Source: Lysobacteraceae bacterium P (GTDB lineage: Bacteria; Pseudomonadota; Gammaproteobacteria; Xanthomonadales; Xanthomonadaceae). Taken from it: a DNA stretch of 64,000 nt. Position numbers and translations under genes: made by a program. The first letter of the stretch is position 1, and each line of letters opens with the position of its first letter. The notes under the pieces are model-generated. The model saw only the letters and a program-made list of their open reading frames with translations. It made no database searches and was not told the DNA's origin. The stretch spans positions 1 to 64,000 of the forward strand of contig SCOX01000004.1 in assembly GCA_005503055.1 (NCBI GenBank). Reading direction: 5' to 3'. Shown here piece after piece: positions 47,540 through 57,108 of the stretch.

Positions 47540-48556
47540 TCAGTCGGTGCCGCGACTGCCGATGCGGCGGGCGAGGGAATCGAGCTGCTTGAATCGGGCC
47601 GCGTTCTTGCGCCAGCTGCGGTTGTCCATCAACGGCGTACCGGACGAGTATTCGCCCGGTTCGCGGATCGAGCTGGTGACCAGGCTCATCGCCGTGACGA
47701 TGACCTTGTCGCAGATTTCCAGGTGACCCACCACGCCCGCCGCGCCGCCGATCAGGCAGTAGCGCCCGATGCGCGCGCTGCCGGCGACCGCGGCACAGCC
47801 GGCGATGGCGGTGTGGGCGCCGATGAAGACGTTGTGGCCGATCTGGATCAGGTTGTCGAGGCGGACGTCCTCCTCGAGCACGGTGTCCTCGATGGCGCCG
47901 CGATCGATGCAGGTGTTGGCGCCGATCTCGCAATCGTCGCCGACCAGCACGCCACCCAGCTGCGGCACGTTCAGCCAGCGCCCGGCTTCCATGGCGAGGC
48001 CGAAACCGGCCGCGCCGAGCACCGCGCCCGGATGCACGACCACGCGTTGGCCCAGGCGCACACGGGTGACGAGCGTGACGCGTGCGATGAGCTCGGTGCC
48101 GGCGCCGACTACGCAGTCCTCGCCGATGACGCACCCCGGGCCGATGATGGCCCCGGCCTCGACACGGCTGCGCGCGCCGATGCTGACGAACGGCCCGATG
48201 TGAGCTGAGGGATCGACGCTGGCGGAAGGATCGATCGCGGCCGACGCATGCGTGCCCGGATCGCGCACGCGAGTCGGTTCGAACAGCGCCGAGATCTTCG
48301 CGAAGGCGGCGTAGGGATCGCGCGCGACGAGTGCGGTGCGCTCGTAGTCCGTCGCGTCGTCCTCGCGCATGACGACCACCGCGGCCTGGCTCTGCGCGAG
48401 CTGGCCGCGGTACTTCGTATTGGCCAGGAACGCCAGTTGCGAGGCCCCGGCCCGGGCCAGCGTACCGACGCCGTCCACGTGCGTGGCGGCGTCGCCGTGA
48501 AGGCGCAGGCCGAAGCGCTGCGCCAGTTCTTCCGCCGTGAATGACGTGGACGGCAT
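47540..48556 (-). CDS. lpxD: UDP-3-O-(3-hydroxyacyl)glucosamine N-acyltransferase
   Basis: 338 residues from the ATG at 48556. The N-terminal uridine-binding domain (FTAEELAQRFGLRLHGDAATHVDGVGTLARAGASQLAFLANTKY) is followed by a hexapeptide beta helix (SVDPSAHIGPFVSIGARSRVEAGAIIGPGCVIGEDC, HPGAVLGAAGFGLAMEAGRW, LIQIGHNVFIGAHTAIAGCAAVAGS with catalytic His). It attaches the second acyl chain in lipid A synthesis. It is 17 bp after bamA and 138 bp before fabZ. Confidence 0.97.
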   Translation of the reverse strand: MPSTSFTAEELAQRFGLRLHGDAATHVDGVGTLARAGASQLAFLANTKYRGQLAQSQAAVVVMREDDATDYERTALVARDPYAAFAKISALFEPTRVRDPGTHASAAIDPSASVDPSAHIGPFVSIGARSRVEAGAIIGPGCVIGEDCVVGAGTELIARVTLVTRVRLGQRVVVHPGAVLGAAGFGLAMEAGRWLNVPQLGGVLVGDDCEIGANTCIDRGAIEDTVLEEDVRLDNLIQIGHNVFIGAHTAIAGCAAVAGSARIGRYCLIGGAAGVVGHLEICDKVIVTAMSLVTSSIREPGEYSSGTPLMDNRSWRKNAARFKQLDSLARRIGSRGTD

Positions 48557-48573
48557 CGATTTTTCCGCCGCCG

Positions 48574-51057
48574 TCAGAACGTACCGCCGAAGGTGAACTG
48601 CAGGCGCTCGAGCTCGTCGCCTTCCTCGATCAGGTTGCCGGTCGGGCCGTACACCGTGTCCTGCTTCTTGAGCGGGAAGGCATAGCTGATGGAGATGGGG
48701 CCCATCGGCGAACGCCACATCAGCGCGATACCCGTCGAAGCGCGCAGTTCGCCCGCATCGAACGCGTCGTAGTCCTTGAACACGTTGCCGACGTCGACGA
48801 ATGCCGACACGCGCGCAGCGGGCGTGTCGAGCAGGGTCGGGAAGTACATTTCCAGCGATCCCACCGTCTTGAACGCACCGCCGATCGGCTGCTGGTAGTT
48901 CGGATTGCCGGCCGGCGAGTCGCGCGGGCCGAGCGTGTTGTCGGTGAAGCCGCGCACCGAGCGCACGCCACCGGCGTAGAAGTTCTCGAAGAACGGCAGG
49001 CCGCCGGCGGTGATCGTGCGGATGAAGTCGTCGTCGCCCGGCACGCAGCTGTAGTTGCCGGGCGTTTTGCACAGGTTGCGCGTGGAATCGTCGCCGTAGC
49101 TGTCGCCGTAGCCCAGTTCCGCGCGCGTGTTGAGCACGAAGTGGCGCGACAGCGGCCAGAACTTGGAGATGTTGTAGTTGAGCTTGTAGTACTCGACCGT
49201 CGAGCCCGGCAGGGTGGTTTCCAGCCACACGCGCTGCTGCATGCCGCGCGTCGGCGTCAGGAAGCTGTCGAGCGAGTTGCGGCCCCAGCCGATTTCCGCG
49301 CGCCAGGCGTGGAAGGTCTGCTGATCGAGGGCAAGGATGTAGTCCACGATGCTCTGCGGGGTGGAGCCGGGGAACACGAGGATCTCGTTGGTGTCGATGC
49401 CGAGCATCGCCGTGACGGTGTCGGTCTCGGTGATCGGCAGGCCGAACACCGCCTGCGCCGCGCCGCTGTTGGTCGAGTACTGGGCGGTGTTGAAGTCGGA
49501 GTAATCGAGTTCACGCCACCACAGGTTGTAGCCCAGCGACAGCCCATTGTCGGTGAAGTACGGATTGCGGAACGAGAAGTCGTAGCGCTGCATGTAGTCG
49601 TTGCGCTGCGCCTGCACCGAGACCTGGTTGCCGCTGCCCAGGAAGTTGGTCTGCGACAACTGTACCTGCGCGGTCAGGCCGGAAAGCTGCGAGAAGCCCA
49701 GGCCGAACACGAAGCTGCCCGACGTGGTTTCCTTGAGGTTGTAGACCACGTCGACCTGATCGTTGGTGCCCGGGACCGGCACGGTCTCGACGTCGACGCT
49801 CTCGAAATAGCCCAGCTGCTGCAGACGGATCTTGGAGCGGTCGATCGCGGCCTGCGAGTACCAGGAGCCTTCGAACTGGCGCATTTCGCGACGGATCACT
49901 TCGTCGCTGGTGCGGCTGTTGCCCTTGTAGGTGATGCGGCGGACGTTGACGCGCGGACCCGGCACGACCTGCATGTTGATGCCGACGGTCTTGTCTTCGC
50001 GCTTGACGTCCGGAATCGGATTCACCTGCGCGAATGCGTAACCGACGTTGCTGAGCGTGTTGATGATCGCGTCGGAGCTGATCTCCAGCAGGCGGCGCGA
50101 GAAGATCTGGTCCGGCTTGACCAGCACCAGGCGCTCGATCTGCTCCTTCGGCAGGATCGTGTCGCCGGTGACCTGCACGCTGGAAATCTTGTACTGCTCG
50201 CCTTCGGTCACGCCGGCGGTGATGAACATGTCCTGGCGGTCGGGACTGATCGACACCTGCGTCGAATCGACGTTGAAGTCGACGTAGCCGCGATCCAGGT
50301 ACCAGGAGTTGAGCTTTTCCAGATCGCCGGAAAGCTTCTCGCGCGAGTACTGGTCGTCGCGGCGGTACCAGCTAAGCCAGTTGTGCTCCTTCGATTCCCA
50401 CGATTCGACGATCTGTTCTTCGTCGAACTTCTCGTTGCCGATCAGGTTGACGTGGCGGATCTTGGCCGCCTTGCCTTCCTTGACGTTGATGGTGATGTCG
50501 ACGCGGTTGCGGTCCAGCCGCGAGACCGTCGGGTTGATCTCGACGTTGTACTTGCCGCGGTTGTTGTACTGGCGCGTCAGTTCCTGCGTCACGCGGTCGA
50601 GCGCGAGGCGGTCGAAGGTATCGCCTTCGGACAGGCCGGCTTCCTTCAGGCCCTTGAGCAGGTCCTCGGACTTGATGTCCTTGTTGCCCGTCAGGGTGAG
50701 TTTGTTGATCGCCGGGCGCTCGGCCACGGTGACCACGAGGATGTCGCCCTGACGGCCGATGTCGACGTTTTCGAAGAAGCCGGTCTTGTAGAGCGCGCGG
50801 ATCGCTTCGCCGACGCGCGAGGCGTCGATCGTGTCGCCACGTTCGATCGGCAGGTAGGTGAACACCGTGCCGGCGGAGATGCGCTGCAGACCGTCGATGC
50901 GGATGTCGCTGACGGTGAACGCACCGATCGTGGCCGTCTGCGGCGAGCCCGCCAGTGCGAACGGATCGGCCGTCTGCGCCAGGGCGGGCAGGGCGGTCGA
51001 GCCCATTGCCGCAACGAGGGCGAGGGCAAGCAGGCGGCGGGGCGGCGTTGGCGTCAT
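48574..51057 (-). CDS. bamA: Outer membrane protein assembly factor BamA
   Basis: 827 residues from the ATG at 51057, chosen for the signal peptide (TPPRRLLALALVAAMGSTALPALAQ). Five POTRA domains (for example FTVSDIRIDGLQRISAGTVFTYLPIERGD, KLTLTGNKDIKSEDLLKGL) are followed by the Omp85 barrel (SFVFGLGFSQLSGLTAQVQLSQTNFLGSGNQ, SVRGFTDNTLGPRD with the RGF loop) and a terminal Phe (LQFTFGGTF). BamA inserts outer-membrane proteins. Ribosome binding site is weak. It lies between rseP and lpxD, the usual place. Confidence 0.97.
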   Translation of the reverse strand: MTPTPPRRLLALALVAAMGSTALPALAQTADPFALAGSPQTATIGAFTVSDIRIDGLQRISAGTVFTYLPIERGDTIDASRVGEAIRALYKTGFFENVDIGRQGDILVVTVAERPAINKLTLTGNKDIKSEDLLKGLKEAGLSEGDTFDRLALDRVTQELTRQYNNRGKYNVEINPTVSRLDRNRVDITINVKEGKAAKIRHVNLIGNEKFDEEQIVESWESKEHNWLSWYRRDDQYSREKLSGDLEKLNSWYLDRGYVDFNVDSTQVSISPDRQDMFITAGVTEGEQYKISSVQVTGDTILPKEQIERLVLVKPDQIFSRRLLEISSDAIINTLSNVGYAFAQVNPIPDVKREDKTVGINMQVVPGPRVNVRRITYKGNSRTSDEVIRREMRQFEGSWYSQAAIDRSKIRLQQLGYFESVDVETVPVPGTNDQVDVVYNLKETTSGSFVFGLGFSQLSGLTAQVQLSQTNFLGSGNQVSVQAQRNDYMQRYDFSFRNPYFTDNGLSLGYNLWWRELDYSDFNTAQYSTNSGAAQAVFGLPITETDTVTAMLGIDTNEILVFPGSTPQSIVDYILALDQQTFHAWRAEIGWGRNSLDSFLTPTRGMQQRVWLETTLPGSTVEYYKLNYNISKFWPLSRHFVLNTRAELGYGDSYGDDSTRNLCKTPGNYSCVPGDDDFIRTITAGGLPFFENFYAGGVRSVRGFTDNTLGPRDSPAGNPNYQQPIGGAFKTVGSLEMYFPTLLDTPAARVSAFVDVGNVFKDYDAFDAGELRASTGIALMWRSPMGPISISYAFPLKKQDTVYGPTGNLIEEGDELERLQFTFGGTF

Positions 51058-51143
51058 TAGTACGTCCGGTTGAGGGTCGTGTTGGCCCGGGGCCGGGCGT
51101 CGGGTCGAGGCGGAGGAGAATCTGCGCAAGCGGGTATCCGGCA

Positions 51144-52508
51144 TCAGCGCACCAGGTTGTTCATGATGTCGTTGTAGAACGCCAGACCCATCAAGCCGGC
51201 GATCAGCGCCAGGCCGACGTATTGTCCGGCGGCCATCGCGCGTTCGCTGACCGGCCTGCCTTTGACCAGCTCGATAAGGTAATACAGCAGGTGACCGCCG
51301 TCCAAGATTGGGATGGGCAGCAGGTTCAGGATGCCCAGGCTGAGCGAGAGCATCGCCAGCATCTGCAGGAACCAGGCAGCGCCGTGCTGGGCCGACATGT
51401 TCGCGGCGCGCGCGATGGTGATCGGGCCGGCGACGGTGTTCTGGACGGACACGCGGCCGGTGAAGGCGCGGCCGATCATTGCGAATAATTCCTGGGCCTG
51501 GTGGACGCTCTCGCGCACGGCGGCCGGAATGGCGTCGATGGGGCCGTAGCGCAGCACGGCGTCCTTGGCCGGCTCCGGCGGACGCGCCATCTGCACGCCC
51601 AGGCCCCAGTAGTCCTGGCCGGTTTGCGTGTGCTTCATGCGCTGCGGCGTGATCTCAAGCGCCAGGCGATCGCCCTTGCGCTCGACTTCGATCATTGCCG
51701 GACCGTTGCGCGCGCCCAGGGTTTGCACCAGCGGGCCGATGTCGTCCCACGAGGCGATCGACTGGCCGTCGATGGCGGTGATGCGGTCGCCTTCGGCCAA
51801 CAGGCCCCATGCAGGCGTATCCGGCGCGACGCGGCCGACCAGCGCAGGTACCAGCATGTGGCGGGGAGTCAGGCCCATGACCTCCACCGCGCGGCGCTCG
51901 TCGAAGGACGCGGGCAGATCGGACAAGTGCAACTGGCGAATACGTTCGTCGCCGCCTGCGGTGCGCACGCGCACCGTCGTGTCGGCATGGTCGAGCGCCG
52001 CCGGGATGAGGGCGAGCACGGCCTCGCTCCAGGTCGGCGTTTCGCGGTCGCCGACGGCAAGCATCGTGTCGCCCGCGCGCAGGCCCGCCGATGCGGCGAT
52101 GCCGCTCGTGTGCCCCACCACCGGCGCGTAGTCGGCCCGTCCGACGACGAACATCGCCCAGAACAGCGCGACGCACAGGATCAGGTTGGCGACGGGGCCG
52201 GCGATCACGATCGCGATGCGCTTCCACACCGACTGCCGGTTGAAGGCCTGGTCGACCAGCTGCTCGGGCACTTCGCCTTCGCGTTCGTCCAGCATCTTGA
52301 CGTAGCCGCCGAGCGGAATCGCCGCGACGACATACTCGGTGCCGTCGTTGCCGCGCCGCATCCACAGTGGTTTGCCGAAGCCCACCGAGAAGCGCAGCAC
52401 TTTGACCCCGCAGCGGCGGGCGACCCAGTAGTGGCCGAACTCGTGGAACGTGACCAGCACGCCGATGGCGACGATCAACCACCAGATGGAGCCGAGGAAC
52501 TCACTCAT
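51144..52508 (-). CDS. rseP: RIP site-2 metalloprotease RseP
   Basis: 454 residues from the ATG at 52508. The zinc motif HEFGH is at residues 22-26 in the first membrane span; LNLLPIPILDGGHLLYYLIELVKGRPV near the end supplies the third ligand (LDG). Two PDZ-type segments lie between (HTSGIAASAGLRAGDTMLAVGDRETPTWSEAVLA, DTPAWGLLAEGDRITAIDGQSIASWDDIGPLV). RseP cleaves anti-sigma RseA within the membrane after DegS, releasing sigma-E, and clears signal peptides. It is 25 bp after dxr. Confidence 0.96.
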   Translation of the reverse strand: MSEFLGSIWWLIVAIGVLVTFHEFGHYWVARRCGVKVLRFSVGFGKPLWMRRGNDGTEYVVAAIPLGGYVKMLDEREGEVPEQLVDQAFNRQSVWKRIAIVIAGPVANLILCVALFWAMFVVGRADYAPVVGHTSGIAASAGLRAGDTMLAVGDRETPTWSEAVLALIPAALDHADTTVRVRTAGGDERIRQLHLSDLPASFDERRAVEVMGLTPRHMLVPALVGRVAPDTPAWGLLAEGDRITAIDGQSIASWDDIGPLVQTLGARNGPAMIEVERKGDRLALEITPQRMKHTQTGQDYWGLGVQMARPPEPAKDAVLRYGPIDAIPAAVRESVHQAQELFAMIGRAFTGRVSVQNTVAGPITIARAANMSAQHGAAWFLQMLAMLSLSLGILNLLPIPILDGGHLLYYLIELVKGRPVSERAMAAGQYVGLALIAGLMGLAFYNDIMNNLVR

Positions 52509-52533
52509 GAGGTTGTGGGCTCTCGTAGGCGGA

Positions 52534-53700
52534 TCATGCGCAAGCGGCGACGACCTGGGCGGCGTGGCGTCGTGCCTGTGCATCGGCATCGCGCAGGGCC
52601 GCCAGCGACGTCGCCGGGGTGGAAGGAAGCGCGGCGAGGGTGCCCTCGACCAGCGCGGGTATGGCTAGGAAACCGATCCGGCGCTGAAGAAACGCTGAAA
52701 CGGCCACCTCGTTGGCGGCGTTCAGCACCGCCGGGGCGGTTCCGCCGGCGGCGAGCGCCTCGAAGGCCAGGCGCAGGCAGGGGAATGCGGCCAGGTCCGG
52801 CGGCTCGAAGTCGAGCCGGCCGTGTGTCAGCAGATCGAGCCCGCCGACGCCCGAGTCGATGCGCTCCGGCCAGGCGAAACCGACCGCCAGCGCGGTGCGC
52901 ATGTCGGGCAGGCCGAGTTGGGCCAGGATCGAGCCGTCGACGAATTCGACCAGCGAATGGACCAGGCTCTGCGGGTGGACCAGCACCTGGATGCGCTCGC
53001 CGTCGACGCCGAACAGGTGGTGCGCTTCGATGACTTCCAGCCCCTTGTTCATCAGCGTAGCCGAATCGACCGAGATCTTCGGGCCCATCGACCATTTGGG
53101 GTGGGCCACGGCCTGTTCGGGCGTGACGTCGGCCAGCGTCTCTCGGGACCGGCCGCGGAACGGTCCACCCGAGGCGGTCAGCAGGATGCGCTTGAGCCCG
53201 GCGTGCGCGTGCGCGTCGGGCAGGCACTGGAAGATGGCGTTGTGCTCGCTGTCCACCGGCACGATGGTCGCGCCGCCGGCATGCGCGGTCTGCATCAGCA
53301 GTTCGCCGGCGAGCACCAGCGATTCCTTGTTGGCCAGCAGAATGCGCTTGCCCGCGCGTGCGGCCGCGAGCGTGGACGGCAAACCGGCGGCGCCGACGAT
53401 GGCCGCCACGACGGTGTCGCAGTCGTCGCCCGCCACCAGTTGCTGCAGCGCGTCGTCGCCGCAGTGCGCGTGCGTCGGCAGGCCCGCCTCGCGCAGTCCG
53501 TCGCGCAGCGCCTCGAACGCGCGCTCATCGGCGATGACCGCGTGCTCCGGACGATGGCGGCGGCACAGTTCGACCAGCGCGGCGGCGTTGCTTCCTGCGG
53601 ACAGGATGCAGGCGCGCAGACGCTGCGGATGTCGCGCGATCACGTCCAGCGCGGACGTGCCGATCGATCCGGTAGCACCCAGTACGGCGACGCGACGCAT
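52534..53700 (-). CDS. dxr: 1-deoxy-D-xylulose 5-phosphate reductoisomerase
   Basis: 388 residues. The NADPH-binding start is [20 protein letters not shown]; metal and substrate-binding parts are [74 protein letters not shown]. It converts DXP to MEP, the second step of the non-mevalonate isoprenoid pathway that feeds IspA and UppS. It is 19 bp after cdsA. Confidence 0.97.
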   Translation of the reverse strand: MRRVAVLGATGSIGTSALDVIARHPQRLRACILSAGSNAAALVELCRRHRPEHAVIADERAFEALRDGLREAGLPTHAHCGDDALQQLVAGDDCDTVVAAIVGAAGLPSTLAAARAGKRILLANKESLVLAGELLMQTAHAGGATIVPVDSEHNAIFQCLPDAHAHAGLKRILLTASGGPFRGRSRETLADVTPEQAVAHPKWSMGPKISVDSATLMNKGLEVIEAHHLFGVDGERIQVLVHPQSLVHSLVEFVDGSILAQLGLPDMRTALAVGFAWPERIDSGVGGLDLLTHGRLDFEPPDLAAFPCLRLAFEALAAGGTAPAVLNAANEVAVSAFLQRRIGFLAIPALVEGTLAALPSTPATSLAALRDADAQARRHAAQVVAACA

Positions 53701-53719
53701 GATCAGTAACCTGCGTCCA

Positions 53720-54571
53720 TCAGAAGCCCAGCACGGCCTTGCCGAGCGCGAACACCGGCAGGGCTGCCAGCACGCCGTCGACGCGATCGAGGATGCCGCC
53801 GTGACCGGGAATGAGGTTCCCCGAGTCCTTCACGCCGACATGCCGCTTGAGCAGGCTTTCGAACAGGTCGCCGATCACCGAGAACAGCACGGCGACCAAC
53901 GCCACCAGCGCGACCGCCGGCAACTGGTTCGGCGAAGCTCCGGCGAACAGCGCGAACGCGATGCCGACCGCGACGCCGGCAATCGCGCCACCCCCGAGGC
54001 CTTCGAGCGTCTTGTTGGGGCTGATCCGCGGCGCGAGCTTGCGGCCGCCGAACAGCTTGCCACCGAGCTTGCGGCCCGCGAAGTAGGCGCCACTGTCGGC
54101 GGCCCACACGATCGCCAGCGCGGTCAGCAGCCAGCGGTGGCCGTTGGGCTGGCTGGAGTGGATCCAGGCCAACGCGCACCACGCGGGGATCATGCTCAGC
54201 GCGCCGGCCGCCAGCTTGAACACGCGCGCATGCGTGTCGTGATCGCTGGCGAAGTTGTAGCGGCCCAGCCACAGCAGCGCGAGTAGCCACCACACCACGC
54301 CGATTACGGAGGCGAGCTGGAAAAGCACCATGCTGTAGCCGGTGCTCGAACGCGAGGCCCAGACGATGGCGACCATCACGGCCAGGTTGGCGACCAGCAG
54401 CACCGTGCGCGCCAGCGTGTCCTCGATCTCCGCCAGATCGAACCATTCCCACAACCCGGCGAGGAACAGCACTGCAGCCAGCGCGACCAGCCATGGCGTC
54501 GGGAACAGCAGGATCGCGGCGATCGCGACCGGCGCCATCACCAGCGCGGCGAGCAGGCGGGTTCGTGTCAT
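53720..54571 (-). CDS. cdsA: Phosphatidate cytidylyltransferase
   Basis: 283 residues from the ATG at 54571. Many membrane spans (for example [36 protein letters not shown]) and the CdsA signature near the C-terminus ([44 protein letters not shown]). It makes CDP-diacylglycerol for phospholipids. Its start overlaps the uppS stop by 4 bp. Confidence 0.96.
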   Translation of the reverse strand: MTRTRLLAALVMAPVAIAAILLFPTPWLVALAAVLFLAGLWEWFDLAEIEDTLARTVLLVANLAVMVAIVWASRSSTGYSMVLFQLASVIGVVWWLLALLWLGRYNFASDHDTHARVFKLAAGALSMIPAWCALAWIHSSQPNGHRWLLTALAIVWAADSGAYFAGRKLGGKLFGGRKLAPRISPNKTLEGLGGGAIAGVAVGIAFALFAGASPNQLPAVALVALVAVLFSVIGDLFESLLKRHVGVKDSGNLIPGHGGILDRVDGVLAALPVFALGKAVLGF

Positions 54572-55335
54572 TCGGAAATCTCGTTGGTCGGAGTCGGCGC
54601 GACCTGGGCGCCGGTGAGCCCGAAGCGGCGCTGGCGGCCGGAGTAATCGTCCAGGGCGCGCTGCAGTGTCGCCGCATCCAACTCGGGCCACAACAGCTCG
54701 GTGAACCACAGCTCGGTGTAGGCCAGCTGCCACAGCAGGAAGTTGCTGACGCGCGTTTCGCCGCCGGTGCGGATGAACAGGTCCGGCGCGGGAAGGTCGG
54801 CCAGGCTCATGCGCGAGGCGAGCGCGCGCTCGTCGATCTCGTCCGGATCCAGATGGCCGGCGGCGACGTCCTGCGCGAGCGACCGCGCGGCTTGTGCGAT
54901 GTCCCAGCGCCCGCCGTAGCTGGCGGCGATGGTCAGGTGCAAACGCGTGTTGGCGCGCGTGCGGTCCTCGGCGGCGCTCATCTGGGCGCGGATGGCGTCG
55001 TTGAAACGCTCGCGTTCGCCGATGAAGCGTACGCGCACGCCGCGCCGGTCGAGTTCGTCGACCTCGCGTTCCAATGCGCCGAGGAACAGCTTCATCAGTG
55101 CGCCGACTTCGTCTTCCGGTCGGCCCCAGTTTTCGCTGGAGAAGGCGAACAGGGTCAGCGCCTCGATGCCGCGTTCGAGGCAGAAGTCGATGCACACATT
55201 GACCGCGCGCGCGCCGGCACGGTGGCCGATGACGCGCGGACGGCGACGACGCTCGGCCCAACGACCGTTGCCGTCCATGATGACGGCAAGATGGCGTGGG
55301 ACGCGTGCGCTCTCGATGGCAGGTTCAGAGGACAT
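54568..55335 (-). CDS. uppS: Undecaprenyl diphosphate synthase
   Basis: 255 residues from the ATG at 55335. PRHLAVIMDGNGRWAERRRRPRVIGHRAGARAV has the catalytic Asp21; LTLFAFSSENWGRPEDEV, LHLTIAASYGGRWDI and DLFIRTGGETRVSNFLLWQLAYTELWF are the other UppS blocks. It elongates farnesyl-PP to the C55 carrier for peptidoglycan and O-antigen. It overlaps cdsA by 4 bp and follows frr by 19 bp. Confidence 0.97.
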   Translation of the reverse strand: MSSEPAIESARVPRHLAVIMDGNGRWAERRRRPRVIGHRAGARAVNVCIDFCLERGIEALTLFAFSSENWGRPEDEVGALMKLFLGALEREVDELDRRGVRVRFIGERERFNDAIRAQMSAAEDRTRANTRLHLTIAASYGGRWDIAQAARSLAQDVAAGHLDPDEIDERALASRMSLADLPAPDLFIRTGGETRVSNFLLWQLAYTELWFTELLWPELDAATLQRALDDYSGRQRRFGLTGAQVAPTPTNEISE

Positions 55336-55354
55336 GGCGGGACGGTCTGACCCG

Positions 55355-55912
55355 TCAGACCGCCATGAGTTCCTGCTCTTTCGCCTTGACCACCTCATCC
55401 ACGTCCTTGATGGCGGCGTCGGTGACCTTCTGGATCTCGATTTCCGAGCGAGCGGCCTCGTCCTCGGTGACCTGCTTTTCCTTCAGCAGTTCCTTGACCT
55501 GGTGGTTCGCGTCGCGGCGGATGTTGCGGATCGCGACCTTGGCGTTCTCGCTCTCCGAATGCACGACCTTGGACAGCTCGCGGCGGCGCTCTTCGGTCAG
55601 GGCGGGCAGGTTGAGGCGGATCGTGGTGCCGGCGGTGTTCGGGGTCAGGCCCAGGTCGGAGGCGAGGATCGCCTTCTCGACGGCGCCGACCATCTGCTTC
55701 TCCCACGGGGTGATCGTGAGCGAGCGCGCATCGGAGATGGCGACGGTCGCGACCTGCGACAGCGGCATCTCGGAGCCGTAATAGTTCACCTTCAGGTGGT
55801 CGACCAGCGCGGTGGAGGCGCGGCCGGTGCGGATCTTGATCAGGTCGTGGCGAAACGCGTCGACGCTTTTGGCCATGCGGGTCTGTGCGTCTTTCTTGAT
55901 GTCGTTGAGCAT
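55355..55912 (-). CDS. frr: Ribosome recycling factor
   Basis: 185 residues, the usual length. DAQTRMAKSVDAFRHDLIKIRTGRASTALVDHLKVNYYGSEMPLSQVATVAISDARSLTITPWEKQ and LPALTEERRRELSKVVHSESENAKVAIRNIRRDAN are unmistakable RRF blocks. It splits the post-termination ribosome with EF-G. Normally it follows pyrH directly; here a CDF transporter gene comes between, and a TATAAT box 34-39 nt upstream of the ATG suggests an own promoter. Confidence 0.98.
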   Translation of the reverse strand: MLNDIKKDAQTRMAKSVDAFRHDLIKIRTGRASTALVDHLKVNYYGSEMPLSQVATVAISDARSLTITPWEKQMVGAVEKAILASDLGLTPNTAGTTIRLNLPALTEERRRELSKVVHSESENAKVAIRNIRRDANHQVKELLKEKQVTEDEAARSEIEIQKVTDAAIKDVDEVVKAKEQELMAV

Positions 55913-55945
55913 CGCCGGCTCCGGTCCTGTTGCGGTAATCGCGGG

Positions 55946-55951
55946 ATTATA
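55946..55951 (-). promoter_or_regulatory. Possible -10 box for frr
   Basis: TATAAT (within TATATAAT on the minus strand) lies 34-39 nt before the frr ATG in otherwise GC-rich DNA. No convincing -35 hexamer is seen at 17 bp, so the call is moderate. Confidence 0.4.
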
Positions 55952-56048
55952 TAGGCAGGGCGCACTTCCACGCCCGCGCGCCAGCCACGGCCGCAGGGCG
56001 GCGGGTCGGGGGTTCAGCCGCAGTCGCGGGGTTCAGGGGGCGCAGGCT

Positions 56049-56984
56049 TCAGTGGGCGTGGCCGTGACCGTGGCGCTCACCATGTGGGGCGCGATCGTGG
56101 CGGTCATGCTCGCAACCCCGGCCCAGCTCGACCTGCAGGGTCGGGTGGTTGATGCCGAAGCGATGGTCGAGCTGGTGGTTCAGCTGGTCGATGAAAGCGT
56201 CGTGATCGCCCTGATCCGGGCGGACCAGATGCGCGGTCATGGCGATTTCGCCCGCCCCCAGCGACCAGATATGCAGATGGTGCACCGCCTGCACGCCGGG
56301 CTGGGCGGCGAGGAATTGCTGCACCTCTTCCTGGCGGATGCCGCGCGGGACCGCGTCCATGGCGGCATTGAACGCATCGCGCAGCAGGCCGAAGGAGCCC
56401 ACCGCCACCACGATGCTGATCAACAGCGCGATGGCCGGATCCAGCCATTCCCAGCCCAGCCACCACATGCCCAGGCCGGCCAGCACGGCCGCGAGCGAGA
56501 CGGCGGCATCGGCGATCAGGTGCAGGAAGGCCCCGCGACGATTGAGGTCGTGCTCATGGCCTTCGCGCACCAGCCAGGCGGCGCCCAGATTCACCACGAT
56601 GCCGACCGCAGCGACGACCACCACCGGGAGCGCGGGGATTTCGGGCGGCGCGTTGAAGCGGCGAACGGCCTCCCACGCCAGCGCGCCGGAGAAGCCGACC
56701 AGCAGCACCGCGTTCGCCAGGGGCGAGAGCAGGGTGGCGCGACGCCAGCCATAGGTATGGCGGTCGGTCGGCGCCCGTCGGGCGAGCACGGCCGCACCCC
56801 AGGCCAGGCCCAGGCCGAGCACGTCGCCCAGGTTGTGCAGGGCGTCCGACAGCAGCGCCAGGGAATTGGTGGCGAAACCGTAGCCGGCTTCGAGCGCGGT
56901 GTAGAGAAGGTTGATCAGCGTCACCGCGGCAAACGCGCGCGTGGCGTTCATCGAGGTGTGATCGTGGTGATGTCCGTGGCCCAT
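56049..56984 (-). CDS. Cation diffusion facilitator family transporter (Zn-type)
   Basis: 311 residues. Six membrane spans are readable. Both HxxxD zinc sites are intact: HNLGD (His50-Asp54, span 2) and HLIAD (His155-Asp159, span 5), typical of Zn-CDF proteins (ZitB/CzcD type). The N-terminus (GHGHHHDH) and C-terminus (CEHDRHDRAPHGERHGHGHAH) are His-rich metal-binding tails. The cytosolic domain contains VPRGIRQEEVQQFLAAQPGVQAVHHLHIWSLGAGEIAMTAHLVRP. It exports Zn (or Cd/Co) from the cytosol. It lies between pyrH and frr on the same strand, 124 bp after pyrH and 136 bp before frr. Confidence 0.92.
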   Translation of the reverse strand: MGHGHHHDHTSMNATRAFAAVTLINLLYTALEAGYGFATNSLALLSDALHNLGDVLGLGLAWGAAVLARRAPTDRHTYGWRRATLLSPLANAVLLVGFSGALAWEAVRRFNAPPEIPALPVVVVAAVGIVVNLGAAWLVREGHEHDLNRRGAFLHLIADAAVSLAAVLAGLGMWWLGWEWLDPAIALLISIVVAVGSFGLLRDAFNAAMDAVPRGIRQEEVQQFLAAQPGVQAVHHLHIWSLGAGEIAMTAHLVRPDQGDHDAFIDQLNHQLDHRFGINHPTLQVELGRGCEHDRHDRAPHGERHGHGHAH

Positions 56985-57108
56985 CGCGCAATGGTGGCAT
57001 GCGGGGACGGGTGGATCCTATAACAGCCTGCACCGGGCGCAGGCCGGGAGGCGTCGTCGAATTCCTACGGGGGCGAGGCGACGACGTTGCGTCGTCGCGC
57101 TGCCGCGA

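Noticed and set aside
48541-51060. 839-codon plus-strand frame opposite bamA
   Set aside because: Antisense shadow; bamA is certain.
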